From the NCBI RefSeq assembly GCF_016583905.1, contig NZ_NRRY01000012.1:45330-109329 (forward strand): a stretch of 64,000 nucleotides of DNA, given 5' to 3'. Both the position numbers and the translations under genes were made by a program. Under the pieces are notes generated by a model, which saw only the letters and a list, made by a program, of their open reading frames with translations, had not been told where the DNA came from and searched no databases. Positions 15,749-24,737 of this stretch are shown one piece after another. Source of the DNA: Lamprobacter modestohalophilus. GTDB taxonomy: Bacteria > Pseudomonadota > Gammaproteobacteria > Chromatiales > Chromatiaceae. The first letter of the stretch is position 1, and every line of letters starts with the position of its first letter.

Positions 15749-17257
15749 TCAGCGCTCGAAGGATTCGATGCGCGCGGCCGCGCTCAACGGCACCAGAAAC
15801 GCGCTCGGATCAGGCAGCACCTTCGCCCGCACCGCGGCCAGCGTGGTTTCACCGCCGTAGCTCACCGATGACTGCAGGTGGCCGCGGATGCGCTGCAAGA
15901 TGGTGCTGACGCTGCCACGGTAAGGCACCTGGATCTCCTGACCTTCGGGCGGGACGTCAAGCGCCGCGTCGCGCTCGTCGCTGCTGCCGCTGTCGTAGAG
16001 CGCTTCCAGCACGGCCTCGGGTGAGGTCATGCCGCGGTAAATCTTCTTCTTCATGTGGGTCGCCGGGTCCTGGATCACCTGGCCCGGCGCCTCGTCGGTG
16101 CCGGACAGCGCGCTGCCGAGCATCACCGTCGACGCCCCGCAGATCAGGGCGAGAAAGATGTCCTTGTCGGTCTTCACGCCACCGTCGGCGACGATCGGCA
16201 CGCTGTCACCGACGGCGAGATAGGCCTCGCGGATGGCCTGCAGTTGCGGCACACCCGCCGCCGTTTCCAGCCGCGTGCGGCAGCCGCGACCGGGCCCGAC
16301 GCCGACCTTGATGGCATCGGCGCCGATCTCGCGCATGAAGCGTGCGCCCGCGCCGGTCGCGACGTTGCCACACACCAGCGGCACGCTGCCAAACTGGCCC
16401 CGCAGCCCGGCAACCGCCTGCTCCATCATGGCCGAGTGACCGTGCGCGATGTCGACGAACAGCAGATCGGCCCCAGCCTCCAGCAGCGCCGCGGCCCGCT
16501 CCAGATAATCGCCGCGCGCGCCGACCGCCGCGGCGCAGCGCAGGTGGCCGGCGTTATCCTTGCTGGCGCCGGGCTGTTTGCGGTTGAGATTGATGTCGCG
16601 GCGCGTGATCAGCCCATGGATACGATTCGCGCCATCGATGAGCGGCAGGCGCTCGATGCGGTGCTCGAACATCAGCCGCTCGGCCTCGTCGGTGGAGATG
16701 TCCGGTGCGCCGGTCACCAAGCGAGACAGCGGGGTCATGAACTCGTCGACCACTCGATCCTGGTCAGCATCCTGCACCGGCGTATCCCGGTTCGAGAGCA
16801 AACCGGCCAGCAGGTTGGAGCCGCTGGCGGTCTCGATCAGGATGCCGGTGATGCCGTGCTGCCGCGTGAAACGCCTGGCTTGGTGGATCGTCGTGCCCAG
16901 CGGCAGGCACAGTGGACTGGCAATCACAGCGCTCTGGCTGCGCTTCACCACGGCGACTTCGGACGCCTGGCGCTCAATGCTCATGCCGCGATGCACGACC
17001 CCAATGCCCCCGTGCATGGCCATGGCTCGCGCCATGTCGGCGCCGGTGACGCTGTCCATGTTCGATGAAACGATTGGCAGATCCAGCGCGATCTCTGCCG
17101 TCAGCAGCGACTTGACGCTGATCGTGCGGCGGGTCTGTGAATCGGTCTTCTGCGGCCGGAACAGGAAATCGTCGAAGGTCCTGCCGGTCCAGAACGCCGA
17201 TTCGTCCGGCGCTGCGGCGAAGGCATCGTCAAGGTTCTGCCGCCTACTCGTTGTCAT
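15749..17257 (-). CDS. IMP dehydrogenase / GMP reductase family protein with CBS pair
   Basis: A 502-residue (beta/alpha)8-barrel protein. [20 protein letters not shown] (61-80) and [11 protein letters not shown] (83-93) are the family start. Two CBS modules (about 112-228) are inserted, and the barrel resumes with [13 protein letters not shown]. The catalytic cysteine is C326 in GPGRGCRTR, where IMPDH and GMP reductase usually have GPGSICTTR, so the loop is atypical. [10 protein letters not shown] and [14 protein letters not shown] match the IMPDH flap region only partly. It may be a second IMPDH-like enzyme or a GuaB1-type GMP reductase rather than the housekeeping GuaB; no guaA is adjacent. 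Convergent with the GGDEF gene. Confidence 0.8.
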   Translation of the reverse strand: MTTSRRQNLDDAFAAAPDESAFWTGRTFDDFLFRPQKTDSQTRRTISVKSLLTAEIALDLPIVSSNMDSVTGADMARAMAMHGGIGVVHRGMSIERQASEVAVVKRSQSAVIASPLCLPLGTTIHQARRFTRQHGITGILIETASGSNLLAGLLSNRDTPVQDADQDRVVDEFMTPLSRLVTGAPDISTDEAERLMFEHRIERLPLIDGANRIHGLITRRDINLNRKQPGASKDNAGHLRCAAAVGARGDYLERAAALLEAGADLLFVDIAHGHSAMMEQAVAGLRGQFGSVPLVCGNVATGAGARFMREIGADAIKVGVGPGRGCRTRLETAAGVPQLQAIREAYLAVGDSVPIVADGGVKTDKDIFLALICGASTVMLGSALSGTDEAPGQVIQDPATHMKKKIYRGMTSPEAVLEALYDSGSSDERDAALDVPPEGQEIQVPYRGSVSTILQRIRGHLQSSVSYGGETTLAAVRAKVLPDPSAFLVPLSAAARIESFER

Positions 17258-17514
17258 GTGTCAGTCTCAGGTTGCGCTAATGATCGCGGTCCGCGACGTC
17301 TTCCGGGAGCCCAATGTCCGCTTCGTCGTCTGTGCCATCGGTTAGCCTACCACCTGTCGGCGACCGGAAACGGCTAACACCGGCCGCTCGCTGTTCGGCT
17401 ATAGCTGGCCGCTCAGTGTTAGAACCTGACTCTGGAGCGGCTTCCACGCCTTGCCTCTCGGCGTCTATGCTAGCCTCATGCCGCACCAATCGTTGAGACC
17501 ATTGGACCGTATCT

Positions 17515-19284
17515 ATGAAGCCACCTGTTGACCTCCTTGTCATCGGTGCCGGTTGGGCCGGCCTCTACGCCGCTAAATATGCCCGCGAGGCTGGGCTCGA
17601 GGTGATGATCCTGGAGGGCAGGTACGACCTTGGTGGCGTCTGGAACTATACGGATGATCCCGCCACCATCACCGTCATGCGCAACACCGTGTCGTCTTCT
17701 TCGCGGCATGTGACCGAGGCATCCGACTTCTCGATGGGCGAAGCAGCCGGCAACTTCTTCCGGCATGAGGATGCGCTTGGCTTCCTTCGGCGTTACGCCG
17801 ATCGGTTCGGCCTCAGCGACCGCATTGTCACCAGCGCACGCGTCGCCCGCGCCGGCAAAGCCGATGGGTTATGGCAGGTCGACGCCGAAGACGGGCGTTG
17901 CTTCACCGCCAAACGGCTAGCGATCGCGACCGGTGTTCACCAACGCCGCCGGCCAATCAGCGGGCCGGTGACGGAGTTCACCGGCGCCGTCGTCCATACC
18001 GCCGATCTCAAACATCCGCTCGATCTGGGGGTTGGCACGGGCGATCACGTCATCGTCTACGGCGGCGGCGAGACCGCAGCCGATGTTGTGCAAGACCTTG
18101 CGACTGGAACGGCGGCCGAGATCACCTGGGCGATCCGCGGCGGGCAGCACTTCTTCCGCAAGGCGCCGCTGCGGCGCGGCCAGCCGCCGGGGGGCTACGA
18201 CCGGTACGACATGGCGCTTGATGAGTACTCGTCCGGCGCCATCGGTGTCATGACCTCGGTGAAGAGTGCCGTGCCAGGGATGCGCCATCTCGGCAATCTC
18301 GGAACCTCGGGCAGTCTCTTCTCGTACCAGGGCCACGGCGTCGCCGAGTGGCAGAACGAGATCCCTCTCTATCGCCAGTTCTTCAACAAGAACGGCCATG
18401 CCCTTGAACATGTCTGGAACGGGTGCGTCACCCCGGCCCGAGGCATCGCTCGCTGCCTCGGCAACACCGTCGTCTTTGAAGACGGTCGCGAGGTCCAGGC
18501 CAGCCACATCGTCTGCAGTTTCGGCTACCAGCCCGATTTCTCGTTCCTGCCGGATGAGCTCGCTGCGGTCCCGACGGACCGCCTGCATCGCCTGGTCTTC
18601 CATCCCGATGATCCATCGCTGGCCTTCTTCGGCTTCGCGCGGCCGACCATCCTGTCGCTGCCCTACATGATCGAGCTGCAGTGCCTCTATGCCGCGCGCG
18701 TCTGGTTTGGTCGGGTTGTGCTGCCGGACCCGGAGACGATGCGCGCCGAGGCGGACGCCGATGCCGCCGCGCTCGACGCCGTCTTCGGCTATGAGCGCAG
18801 CAATCGCAACATCACCTGCCCGTTCTGGTACCTCGAGGTGATGATGAAGGCGATGCAAGAGGACAGCCTCCGCCGGCTCTTCGCGCGTTTCGATCCGCGA
18901 CGCGACTGGCCGTTGTTCTCAAAGGCGGTGCGAGTACCGGCCTCGCCGCTGTTGCTGCGGTTGATCACCTCCGACGCGGTCGGACCCGAGGAGCGGGCGC
19001 GAATGGATGAGTACATCTCACCGATGCCGTTTGGCTTTCGACGCCAGAATGTCTCACTGCTGCGCTATCTGTTGACCTACGGGCTGATGATCGGTCTCTC
19101 GCGCCTACTGCGGCTCGATGCGCTATTTGACGCCATCGCCCGCCGCCGCATGGCTCGGCGGGGGCGGGCGATCGCGTTGCGGCCGGCGCCGGCAGGCGTC
19201 GCGGCGGCTGTCTCGGCTCCGGTTTCCATCCCCAGCTCCGCCGTCGATTCCATCCCGCCTTCGCCCGGGGGCAGCGCGGCCTGA
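17515..19284 (+). CDS. Flavin-containing monooxygenase (FMO-like)
   Basis: A 589-residue flavoprotein. The FAD-binding motif is VIGAGWAGLYAAKYAREAG at residue 10. GGVWNYTDDP follows, then FTGAVVHTADLKHP, a variant of the FMO fingerprint FxGxxxHxxxY, and a second Rossmann motif VYGGGETAADVVQDL for NADPH. SFGYQPDFSFLPDEL is the typical ATG-like C-terminal motif region. The last 120 residues extend past the usual FMO end with a hydrophobic stretch (LLTYGLMIGLSRLLRL) and an Ala/Pro-rich tail, so it may touch the membrane. It could oxygenate N, S or carbonyl groups; the substrate is unknown. A methyltransferase and a membrane protein follow closely on the same strand. Confidence 0.85.
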   Translation: MKPPVDLLVIGAGWAGLYAAKYAREAGLEVMILEGRYDLGGVWNYTDDPATITVMRNTVSSSSRHVTEASDFSMGEAAGNFFRHEDALGFLRRYADRFGLSDRIVTSARVARAGKADGLWQVDAEDGRCFTAKRLAIATGVHQRRRPISGPVTEFTGAVVHTADLKHPLDLGVGTGDHVIVYGGGETAADVVQDLATGTAAEITWAIRGGQHFFRKAPLRRGQPPGGYDRYDMALDEYSSGAIGVMTSVKSAVPGMRHLGNLGTSGSLFSYQGHGVAEWQNEIPLYRQFFNKNGHALEHVWNGCVTPARGIARCLGNTVVFEDGREVQASHIVCSFGYQPDFSFLPDELAAVPTDRLHRLVFHPDDPSLAFFGFARPTILSLPYMIELQCLYAARVWFGRVVLPDPETMRAEADADAAALDAVFGYERSNRNITCPFWYLEVMMKAMQEDSLRRLFARFDPRRDWPLFSKAVRVPASPLLLRLITSDAVGPEERARMDEYISPMPFGFRRQNVSLLRYLLTYGLMIGLSRLLRLDALFDAIARRRMARRGRAIALRPAPAGVAAAVSAPVSIPSSAVDSIPPSPGGSAA

Positions 19285-19301
19285 ACGAGTCAACGCCTGC
19301 G

Positions 19302-19940
19302 ATGAGCCGTGCGTGTTCGAGGAGGTTTTCCCGCTTGAGCCTGTCGTTGTTGAACGCTTTGTTGATCCGCTGGGACCGATTCGCGTCGGCACGCTCTCGG
19401 TTGCGGCACCTGCCACCGCGTTTGCTCGCCCACATCGGCGATGCAGAGACGCTGCTCGACGTTGGGGCTGGCGACGGACGTCTGGCGCAGGCGCTGATGA
19501 AGGGCCGGCCAGGTGTTCTGATCACTGGGGTCGATGTCTGCGCCAGGGCCGAGGCCGCGATACCGGTGCTGCGTTACGACGGCCAGCGACTTCCGTTCGC
19601 TGATAATTCATTTGATCTGGTCCTGCTCATCGATATCCTGCATCACACAGAAGACCCCGCCCAGGTGCTTGCCGAGGCCAGCCGGGTTGCCCGCCGTGCG
19701 CTCTTGATCAAGGATCATTATTGGGAGAACCGCTGGGACCATTGGCTGCTGAGCGTCTCAGACTATCTCGGCAACAGGGCCTACGAGGTGCCCTTGCCCT
19801 ATGCCTTTCTGCGGCTCGAGGAATGGTCGCATCTGTTTCGTGCGAGCGGGCTGACCGTCATCTCGATGGACCGCTTTCGCTTCAGTGCGCTCGATCGCTG
19901 CAAACAGGTCGTTTTTCTCGTTGAAGGTTGTTTGCCATGA
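19302..19940 (+). CDS. Class I SAM-dependent methyltransferase
   Basis: A 212-residue methyltransferase of the UbiE/Methyltransf_11 type. Motif I is LLDVGAGDGRLAQAL at about residue 51. The acidic residue of motif II is in ITGVDVCARAE, and FDLVLLIDILHHTEDPAQVL is motif IV. A hydrophobic, Arg-rich N-terminus (MSRACSRRFSRLSLSLLNALL) precedes it. DHYWENRWDHWLLSVSDYLGNRAYEVPLPY resembles lipid or polyketide methyltransferases, but the substrate is not known. The gene starts 17 bases after the FMO stop and its own stop overlaps the next start (ATGA), so the three genes form one transcription unit. Confidence 0.85.
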   Translation: MSRACSRRFSRLSLSLLNALLIRWDRFASARSRLRHLPPRLLAHIGDAETLLDVGAGDGRLAQALMKGRPGVLITGVDVCARAEAAIPVLRYDGQRLPFADNSFDLVLLIDILHHTEDPAQVLAEASRVARRALLIKDHYWENRWDHWLLSVSDYLGNRAYEVPLPYAFLRLEEWSHLFRASGLTVISMDRFRFSALDRCKQVVFLVEGCLP

Positions 19941-20578
19941 CGGATCTCGCGCTCTCCGCATCCACGAATGCAATCCTCGCGGTGTTCATCGCCTTTCTGG
20001 CTGGGCTTTCGTTTCGTTCCGATCAGGATCGCACCTCGGCAGCAGGCCTCTTCGCGATCTATCTGCTCTTAGGCGCACTCGCCAATCTGCTAGGCACCAT
20101 CCACCATGGCTTCATTGAAGGAACCGGTCACGCCGCAGACGTGCCATTGCGCACCGCGACGCGCGTGGTGGTCGCGCTGGGCGTGTTCAGCTTCCTGATG
20201 TCCACGGCGCGCCAGTTCATGTCGACCCTTGGCCTCTGGATCAGCCTCGCGATCGGCTTGGCTGGACTCGCCTTCACCATCTGGGTGGTCGCAACGGCAG
20301 ACAACTTTTTGGTGCTGGTGGCGGCAAATTCTGCCGTGATGCTAATGACTCTAGCGTTGCACCTGTGGGGACTTCGAAAGGGGAACGGTTCTTGGATGAT
20401 GTGCGTTGGCATCGTTCTGGCGATCGCGGCATCGTTACTGATCCCGTTCGATAGCCAGGGCATTGCCGGCCTCGGGCTCTATGGCACCTTCCATGTGGCT
20501 TTGATCCCGGCGGTTCTATTCCAGTACCTCGGCGGTCGCGTCTTGAAGCGTCAAGTCGCGGAGCTCAAACCAGTCTGA
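19937..20578 (+). CDS. Conserved multi-pass membrane protein of unknown function
   Basis: A 213-residue, almost wholly hydrophobic protein with about seven membrane helices and short loops. A HHGF motif lies in the loop after helix 2 (LLGTIHHGFIEGTGHAADV), and a FHVALIPAVLFQYLGG segment comes near the C-terminus. The histidine placement recalls membrane proteins that bind metal or haem, but no family is recognised with confidence. Translation is coupled to the upstream methyltransferase by a four-base overlap, so it probably works with the FMO and methyltransferase products. Confidence 0.75.
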   Translation: MTDLALSASTNAILAVFIAFLAGLSFRSDQDRTSAAGLFAIYLLLGALANLLGTIHHGFIEGTGHAADVPLRTATRVVVALGVFSFLMSTARQFMSTLGLWISLAIGLAGLAFTIWVVATADNFLVLVAANSAVMLMTLALHLWGLRKGNGSWMMCVGIVLAIAASLLIPFDSQGIAGLGLYGTFHVALIPAVLFQYLGGRVLKRQVAELKPV

Positions 20579-20980
20579 CCACCTTGTCGACTGGGGTTCG
20601 GCCTCCGAATAATGTCAATCAGATGGTGCCATGTCGCGTAGACGACACAAGAAAAAGAGATCTCGCGCAGAGACGCAAAGGCGCAGAGAAGAAGAGAAGA
20701 AGAGAAGCGCACTGGGAACATCGAGCAAGCGCTTTCTCCCTTTGCGCCTCTGCGTCTCTGCGCGAGCCTCTTCTTGCCACGTCACAACCTCACGCGACCT
20801 CATGTCGAGGCCGTACCCTGTAGACTGAGTCTGTTTCAGCGAGCGTCTGCTCAGCGAGCGCCTGCACCGGCTGTCATCACGCTCTTGGCCGGGCAGCCGG
20901 GGTGCGATCGTTGTTGGCGCTCAGGTGGCCGTGATACTCGGAACCGGACGATAGTGATCGCTTGGCGGTAGGGGCGTTAG
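20579..20980. other. Intergenic region with an interspersed inverted repeat
   Basis: No credible gene is present: short open frames on both strands cover the inverted repeat at 20663-20765 and have no family features. The start of the UDP-glucuronate decarboxylase gene follows, with GAGG-like sequence absent and no clear promoter. Confidence 0.6.
20663..20765. repeat. Imperfect inverted repeat built on a CGCAGAGACGCA core
   Basis: The left arm at 20663-20688 reads TCGCGCAGAGACGCA followed by AAGGCGCAGAG. The right arm at 20741-20765 is its near-complement, with two compensating A/G exchanges (AGGCGCAAAG). A loop of about 50 bases of GA-rich sequence separates them. This CGCAGAGACGCAAAG motif is known as a dispersed repeat in many bacterial genomes. 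It may be a small non-autonomous element or a structured RNA end. Confidence 0.75.
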
Positions 20981-21943
20981 ATGGCACTGAGTTATGCAAT
21001 GCGCAAGCGGGTTCTGGTGACCGGCGGCGCCGGCTTTCTTGGCTCACACCTCTGTGAGCGACTGCTGGCCAACGGGCACGATGTGCTCTGCGTTGACAAC
21101 TTCTTTACCGGTACCAAAGACAATATCGCCCACCTGCTCGCGAATCCCTATTTCGAGCTGCTGCGCCATGACGTCACCTTCCCGCTGTACCTGGAGGTCG
21201 ACGAGATCTACAACCTCGCCTGTCCGGCGTCGCCGATCCACTATCAGTTCGATCCGGTGCAGACCACCAAGACCAGTGTCCACGGTGCGATCAATATGCT
21301 CGGGCTCGCCAAGCGGGTGAAGGCCAAGATCCTGCAGGCCTCCACCAGCGAGGTCTACGGTGACCCCAGTGTGCACCCACAGCCCGAGCACTACTGGGGT
21401 AACGTCAATCCGATTGGCCAGCGCGCCTGTTACGACGAGGGCAAGCGCTGCGCTGAAACCCTGTTCTTTGACTATCGGCGCCAGCATGGACTGATCGTCA
21501 AGGTTGCGCGCATCTTCAACACCTACGGACCGCGGATGCATCCGAACGATGGTCGGGTGGTGTCGAACTTCATCATGCAGGCCCTGGAGAATCGGCCGAT
21601 CACCCTCTACGGCGAGGGTACCCAGACCCGCTCGTTCTGCTATGTGAACGATCTCATCGACGGGCTGCTCCGGTTGATGAACAGCGCCGATGAGCTGGCT
21701 GGACCGGTGAATCTGGGCAATCCGTGGCAGTGCACGATGATCGAACTGGCGCAAGCGATCCTGGATCTCACTGGCTCGCGCTCAGCACTGGTGCATGCCC
21801 CGTTACCGCCCGATGATCCGCAGCAGCGGCGGCCTGATATTGCGTTGGCGCGCGAGCGGTTGGATTGGGAGCCACGGGTGCCGCTGCACGAGGGGTTGCA
21901 GTCCACCATCGCCTACTTCGAGCAGTTGCTTCGGCGCAGATGA
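20981..21943 (+). CDS. UDP-glucuronic acid decarboxylase (UDP-xylose synthase), extended SDR
   Basis: A 320-residue extended short-chain dehydrogenase. [19 protein letters not shown] binds [22 protein letters not shown] and [20 protein letters not shown] are signature strings of the UXS group, and the catalytic tyrosine and lysine are in [33 protein letters not shown] and [13 protein letters not shown] follow. It converts UDP-glucuronate to UDP-xylose for polysaccharide or LPS. Start ATG at 20981; an in-frame ATG at 20999 is equally possible. No other sugar-nucleotide gene is close by. Confidence 0.93.
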   Translation: MALSYAMRKRVLVTGGAGFLGSHLCERLLANGHDVLCVDNFFTGTKDNIAHLLANPYFELLRHDVTFPLYLEVDEIYNLACPASPIHYQFDPVQTTKTSVHGAINMLGLAKRVKAKILQASTSEVYGDPSVHPQPEHYWGNVNPIGQRACYDEGKRCAETLFFDYRRQHGLIVKVARIFNTYGPRMHPNDGRVVSNFIMQALENRPITLYGEGTQTRSFCYVNDLIDGLLRLMNSADELAGPVNLGNPWQCTMIELAQAILDLTGSRSALVHAPLPPDDPQQRRPDIALARERLDWEPRVPLHEGLQSTIAYFEQLLRRR

Positions 21944-22394
21944 TAGGTTCGCGTCATATCGCTACCTCGAGGCACTGGCTGAGGAGGGCTATGCGTTTGC
22001 TGTCGTTGACGTTGGGGGATATCCTGCGGTCTATGCTCGCCGAGCAGTCTCCAAGCGTCGATCGCGCGTCAGTACCGACACGCCAACGACCTGACGCTGA
22101 GCACCCGCCATGAGATCGACGCCATTGTGTCGGCGATCCACGCCGAGATCGACTATCCTTGGTGCGCGAGAGCAACTCCGCCTCCTGTCCTCGGGCTCTA
22201 CGCAGTGCTTCGTTAGCAAGCGCGATCTCGACGAGCTGTTGATCCCGGTATTGGGCCAGGTATGGCGGGAGGACTTCGAGGACCGACTCATCCGCGCCAT
22301 GCAGCGTCGACGGGACGCGCTGGTCGCGCGCGCGTGGCTGATCGAAACAGCCGATAACCATGTGCGGCAGACTATGCAGAGCAGAAAGAGCTGA
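21944..22394 (+). pseudogene. Degenerate coding stretch upstream of the ATPase/TOPRIM pair
   Basis: Gene-like translation appears in three successive frames. MRLLSLTLGDILRSMLAEQS is in one frame from 21991, DLTLSTRHEIDAIVSAIHAE is in a second around 22090-22150, and a third, open to 22394, contains DELLIPVLGQVWREDFEDRL and ends ten bases before the ATPase start. This pattern fits a frameshifted small gene. A 94-residue frame starting ATG at 22110 could instead be a short real gene covering only the last part. No family is recognised. Confidence 0.35.
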
Positions 22395-22404
22395 GGCCAG
22401 TCCC

Positions 22405-23493
22405 ATGAAGGTCGCCCGCATCACCCTCTCCAACCTCAAACGCTTCGAGCACTTGGAGATCGACCTCCGCAACGATCTCACAGGGGATTTGGCGACCGAA
22501 TTCCTGCTGCTCGGCGACAACGGATCGGGCAAGACCACGGTCTTGCAGGCCGTGGCGCTCTGTCTATCCATAGCCATGGGGCGCACCCGGGATGTGGAGT
22601 CTTTCCAGTGGCTTGGCTGGATGCCAGGTCGCTACCAGCGCTGGGGAGAGCCGCGGGTTGAACTGGAGGTGCATTTTGATCCGGCGGAGATTGCCGCGAC
22701 TCAAGCGGTGGCGGAGCGCTGGGCGCAGACCGGACAGGGTTCCGATTTCGAATTTGTGGCGCCTGGGGATAGCGAAGTGGTGACGGTGACACTCCAGGGC
22801 GGCAGGGTCGTGGCCCCGAGCAAGGAAGCGATTTTTCAGTTTCGCGGACGAGCTTACGCGACAAGGCTGTTGCGAACCGATCCGAGTGTCCGTGATCGCT
22901 TCGCGGATCTGCCCGGTGTGTTCTGGTTTGACCAGTTTCGCAACCTCGCGACTCCGCCCGCGGAGCGACCCGACGGCAGCGAAGAGAATGCCGGCCGCAT
23001 CTCGTTCAACGTCGGCGTTGCGCGTCTTCGCAAGCATCTCAATAGCTGGCAGTTGGCTCGGCTAGGTGGCGGAGCTCCACAAGCGCATGACTTCCTGATG
23101 GAGCTGGAGAACGCCTATAAGCGGGTGTTCCCAGGTCGGTCCTTCGGAACACCGGAACCCATGTTTCGGGGCGGCTCCCCGACCCCGGAGGATTACTACT
23201 TCATCCTCTCCGACGGTTCGCGCACCTACGACATCGAGGAGATGTCCGCTGGCGAGCACTCGGTCTTTCCGATGCTCTACGAGTTCGTTCGGCAACAGGT
23301 CCGAAGCTCTGTGGTACTGATCGACGAGATCGATCTTAACCTGCACCCGCCGCTGGCCCAGAGCCTGGTCAGCGCCTTGCCGGCACTCGGCCCTAACTGC
23401 CAGTTCATCTTTTCGAGCCATTCCGAGGCCGTTCGAGACCTGATCGCTGCTGAGGACATTCATCGTCTGGCCGGAGGTCGGCCGTGCCTGTAA
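22405..23493 (+). CDS. AAA family ATPase of the OLD/AAA_15-21 type, putative defence system
   Basis: A 362-residue SMC/ABC-like ATPase. KVARITLSNLKRFEHLEIDL is the typical start. Walker A is GDNGSGKTT (37-45), the signature loop is EMSAGEHSV (about 278-286), and Walker B with catalytic Glu is VVLIDEIDLNLHP (about 300-312), followed by FIFSSHSEAV with the H-loop histidine. There is no long coiled coil, unlike SMC or RecF-like proteins of DNA repair. The next gene encodes a TOPRIM-like protein and overlaps by ten bases, so the two act together. ATPase plus TOPRIM pairs are the build of OLD, Gabija and PARIS anti-phage systems; which of these is closest is not settled. Confidence 0.85.
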   Translation: MKVARITLSNLKRFEHLEIDLRNDLTGDLATEFLLLGDNGSGKTTVLQAVALCLSIAMGRTRDVESFQWLGWMPGRYQRWGEPRVELEVHFDPAEIAATQAVAERWAQTGQGSDFEFVAPGDSEVVTVTLQGGRVVAPSKEAIFQFRGRAYATRLLRTDPSVRDRFADLPGVFWFDQFRNLATPPAERPDGSEENAGRISFNVGVARLRKHLNSWQLARLGGGAPQAHDFLMELENAYKRVFPGRSFGTPEPMFRGGSPTPEDYYFILSDGSRTYDIEEMSAGEHSVFPMLYEFVRQQVRSSVVLIDEIDLNLHPPLAQSLVSALPALGPNCQFIFSSHSEAVRDLIAAEDIHRLAGGRPCL

Positions 23494-24329
23494 ACCTGCT
23501 GTTCTGCGAGGGCGGACCAGGAAGCCCTGACATCCGGGTCCTGAACAAGTTGCTCGCCGGACGCTGCGGCCAGATTCGCCCCGAGGGCGGCAAGTATGGG
23601 ATGGGCAATTGCATCAAGGCGCATCGCGAGGCGCTCGGCCAGGCCTTGGTGTTGGGCCTGCTCGACGGCGACTTTCGATCCGCGCCCGACGCTCCCATGG
23701 GCGAGCCGCAAGTCTGGAACGACTCGGACAACAGACGCCTTGGCTGGCGCTGGGAACGCAAGGAAATCGAGAACTATCTCATCGATCCCGCGATCGTCGT
23801 CAAGGCTTTGGGGGATCGGGCGCCAGAGCAGGTGAGGTACCAACAGGCGCTGGAATCGGCACGCGACAAGATCGCCCTGTATCAGGCCGCGCGCACGGCG
23901 CTCTCGGCCGGGCGACCCCGTTTCAAGCCCTTATCCTCGTCCTTTGGTCCTGAGCGAGGCAAGAGCAAGTATCGGTTTCCTGACGACCTCACGGAGATAG
24001 GATGTCGTAAAGGAATCCAGGCCAGCGTCGCCGCCCATCAGGCAACTCAGTTAGTTGAGCTGGATGCCGTGGTTGAACGCTTTGAGGCGCTGAAACCGGA
24101 GTTCGAGCCTGGCGGCCGTCGCTATGAGCATTTTCTCTGCTACTTCGCCGGCAAGGATCTGGCGCTGGCGGCCGAAGACGATCTCAAGACGTTGGGGTTC
24201 CAGGGCGGCAACGCCTTTCTAGCGAAGGTGATTCAGGAGATTGCGCGGTCGCGCGATGATATCGGGACCTGGCTTCCGGAATGGGCAGCGCTTCAAGATG
24301 CCGTGATAGATCCGAACCTGACGGCATGA
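23484..24329 (+). CDS. TOPRIM-like nuclease partner (DUF4435/AriB-like), putative defence effector
   Basis: A 281-residue protein starting GTG at 23484, preceded by GGAGG at 23473-23477, inside the end of the ATPase gene. The N-terminal part has the TOPRIM layout: an acidic residue in LLFCEGG (E9), then LGLLDGDFR with D61 and D63. An ERKEIENYLIDP block (E91-P102) follows that resembles the conserved RExENY region of DUF4435 proteins. The rest is helical without a known motif. By analogy with AriB of PARIS, or OLD nucleases, it may cut nucleic acid when released or stimulated by the ATPase. That activity is inference from architecture. Confidence 0.7.
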   Translation: MPVNLLFCEGGPGSPDIRVLNKLLAGRCGQIRPEGGKYGMGNCIKAHREALGQALVLGLLDGDFRSAPDAPMGEPQVWNDSDNRRLGWRWERKEIENYLIDPAIVVKALGDRAPEQVRYQQALESARDKIALYQAARTALSAGRPRFKPLSSSFGPERGKSKYRFPDDLTEIGCRKGIQASVAAHQATQLVELDAVVERFEALKPEFEPGGRRYEHFLCYFAGKDLALAAEDDLKTLGFQGGNAFLAKVIQEIARSRDDIGTWLPEWAALQDAVIDPNLTA

Positions 24330-24485
24330 CGAGGCGGTCGTGTTCTAGATCTAGATGTCTTCTAAAATCATTGAACGGTGATCAGGTCACTGGGATAGCC
24401 TCATCTGCCCGATATCAACCTATCTGTAGCACTGCCCGTGAGCTTATCCATCCTGCCGGGTGACGCAGATTTGGTCTGTATCGCT

Positions 24486-24737
24486 TTAACCGCCTGTCAC
24501 AGGTGGGAAGAAGGCGACCTCATCGCCATCGGCAACGGTGCTTTCAGGGCGCGACATCTCCTGATTGACGGCCGCCAGAATGCACTGCTCTGGCGCGAGC
24601 GCTGCTGCCCAAGGCTCGCCACGCGCACAGAGAAACGCCCTCAGCTCGGCGACGGTGGCTCCTGCGATCGGCTCGATGGCTTCGGCATCGCGTCCGAGCT
24701 GCTCGCGGAGGCTGGCGAAGTAGCGCAATTGGATCAT
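24486..24737 (-). CDS. moaD: Molybdopterin synthase sulfur-carrier subunit MoaD
   Basis: An 83-residue ubiquitin-like protein ending in the required Gly-Gly (FFPPVTGG), on which a thiocarboxylate is formed for dithiolene synthesis of molybdopterin. [14 protein letters not shown] and ATVAELRAFL are typical. ATG at 24737 overlaps the moeA stop (ATGA); a GTG four codons earlier is less likely. It is the third gene of moaB-moeA-moaD. The large subunit gene moaE is not in the window. Confidence 0.93.
   Translation of the reverse strand: MIQLRYFASLREQLGRDAEAIEPIAGATVAELRAFLCARGEPWAAALAPEQCILAAVNQEMSRPESTVADGDEVAFFPPVTGG

Noticed and set aside
20584..20823. Small open frames in the intergenic region before UDP-glucuronate decarboxylase
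   Set aside because: They translate the inverted repeat (RRKGAEKKRRREAHWEH) and appear on both strands, so they reflect the repeat and not a gene.
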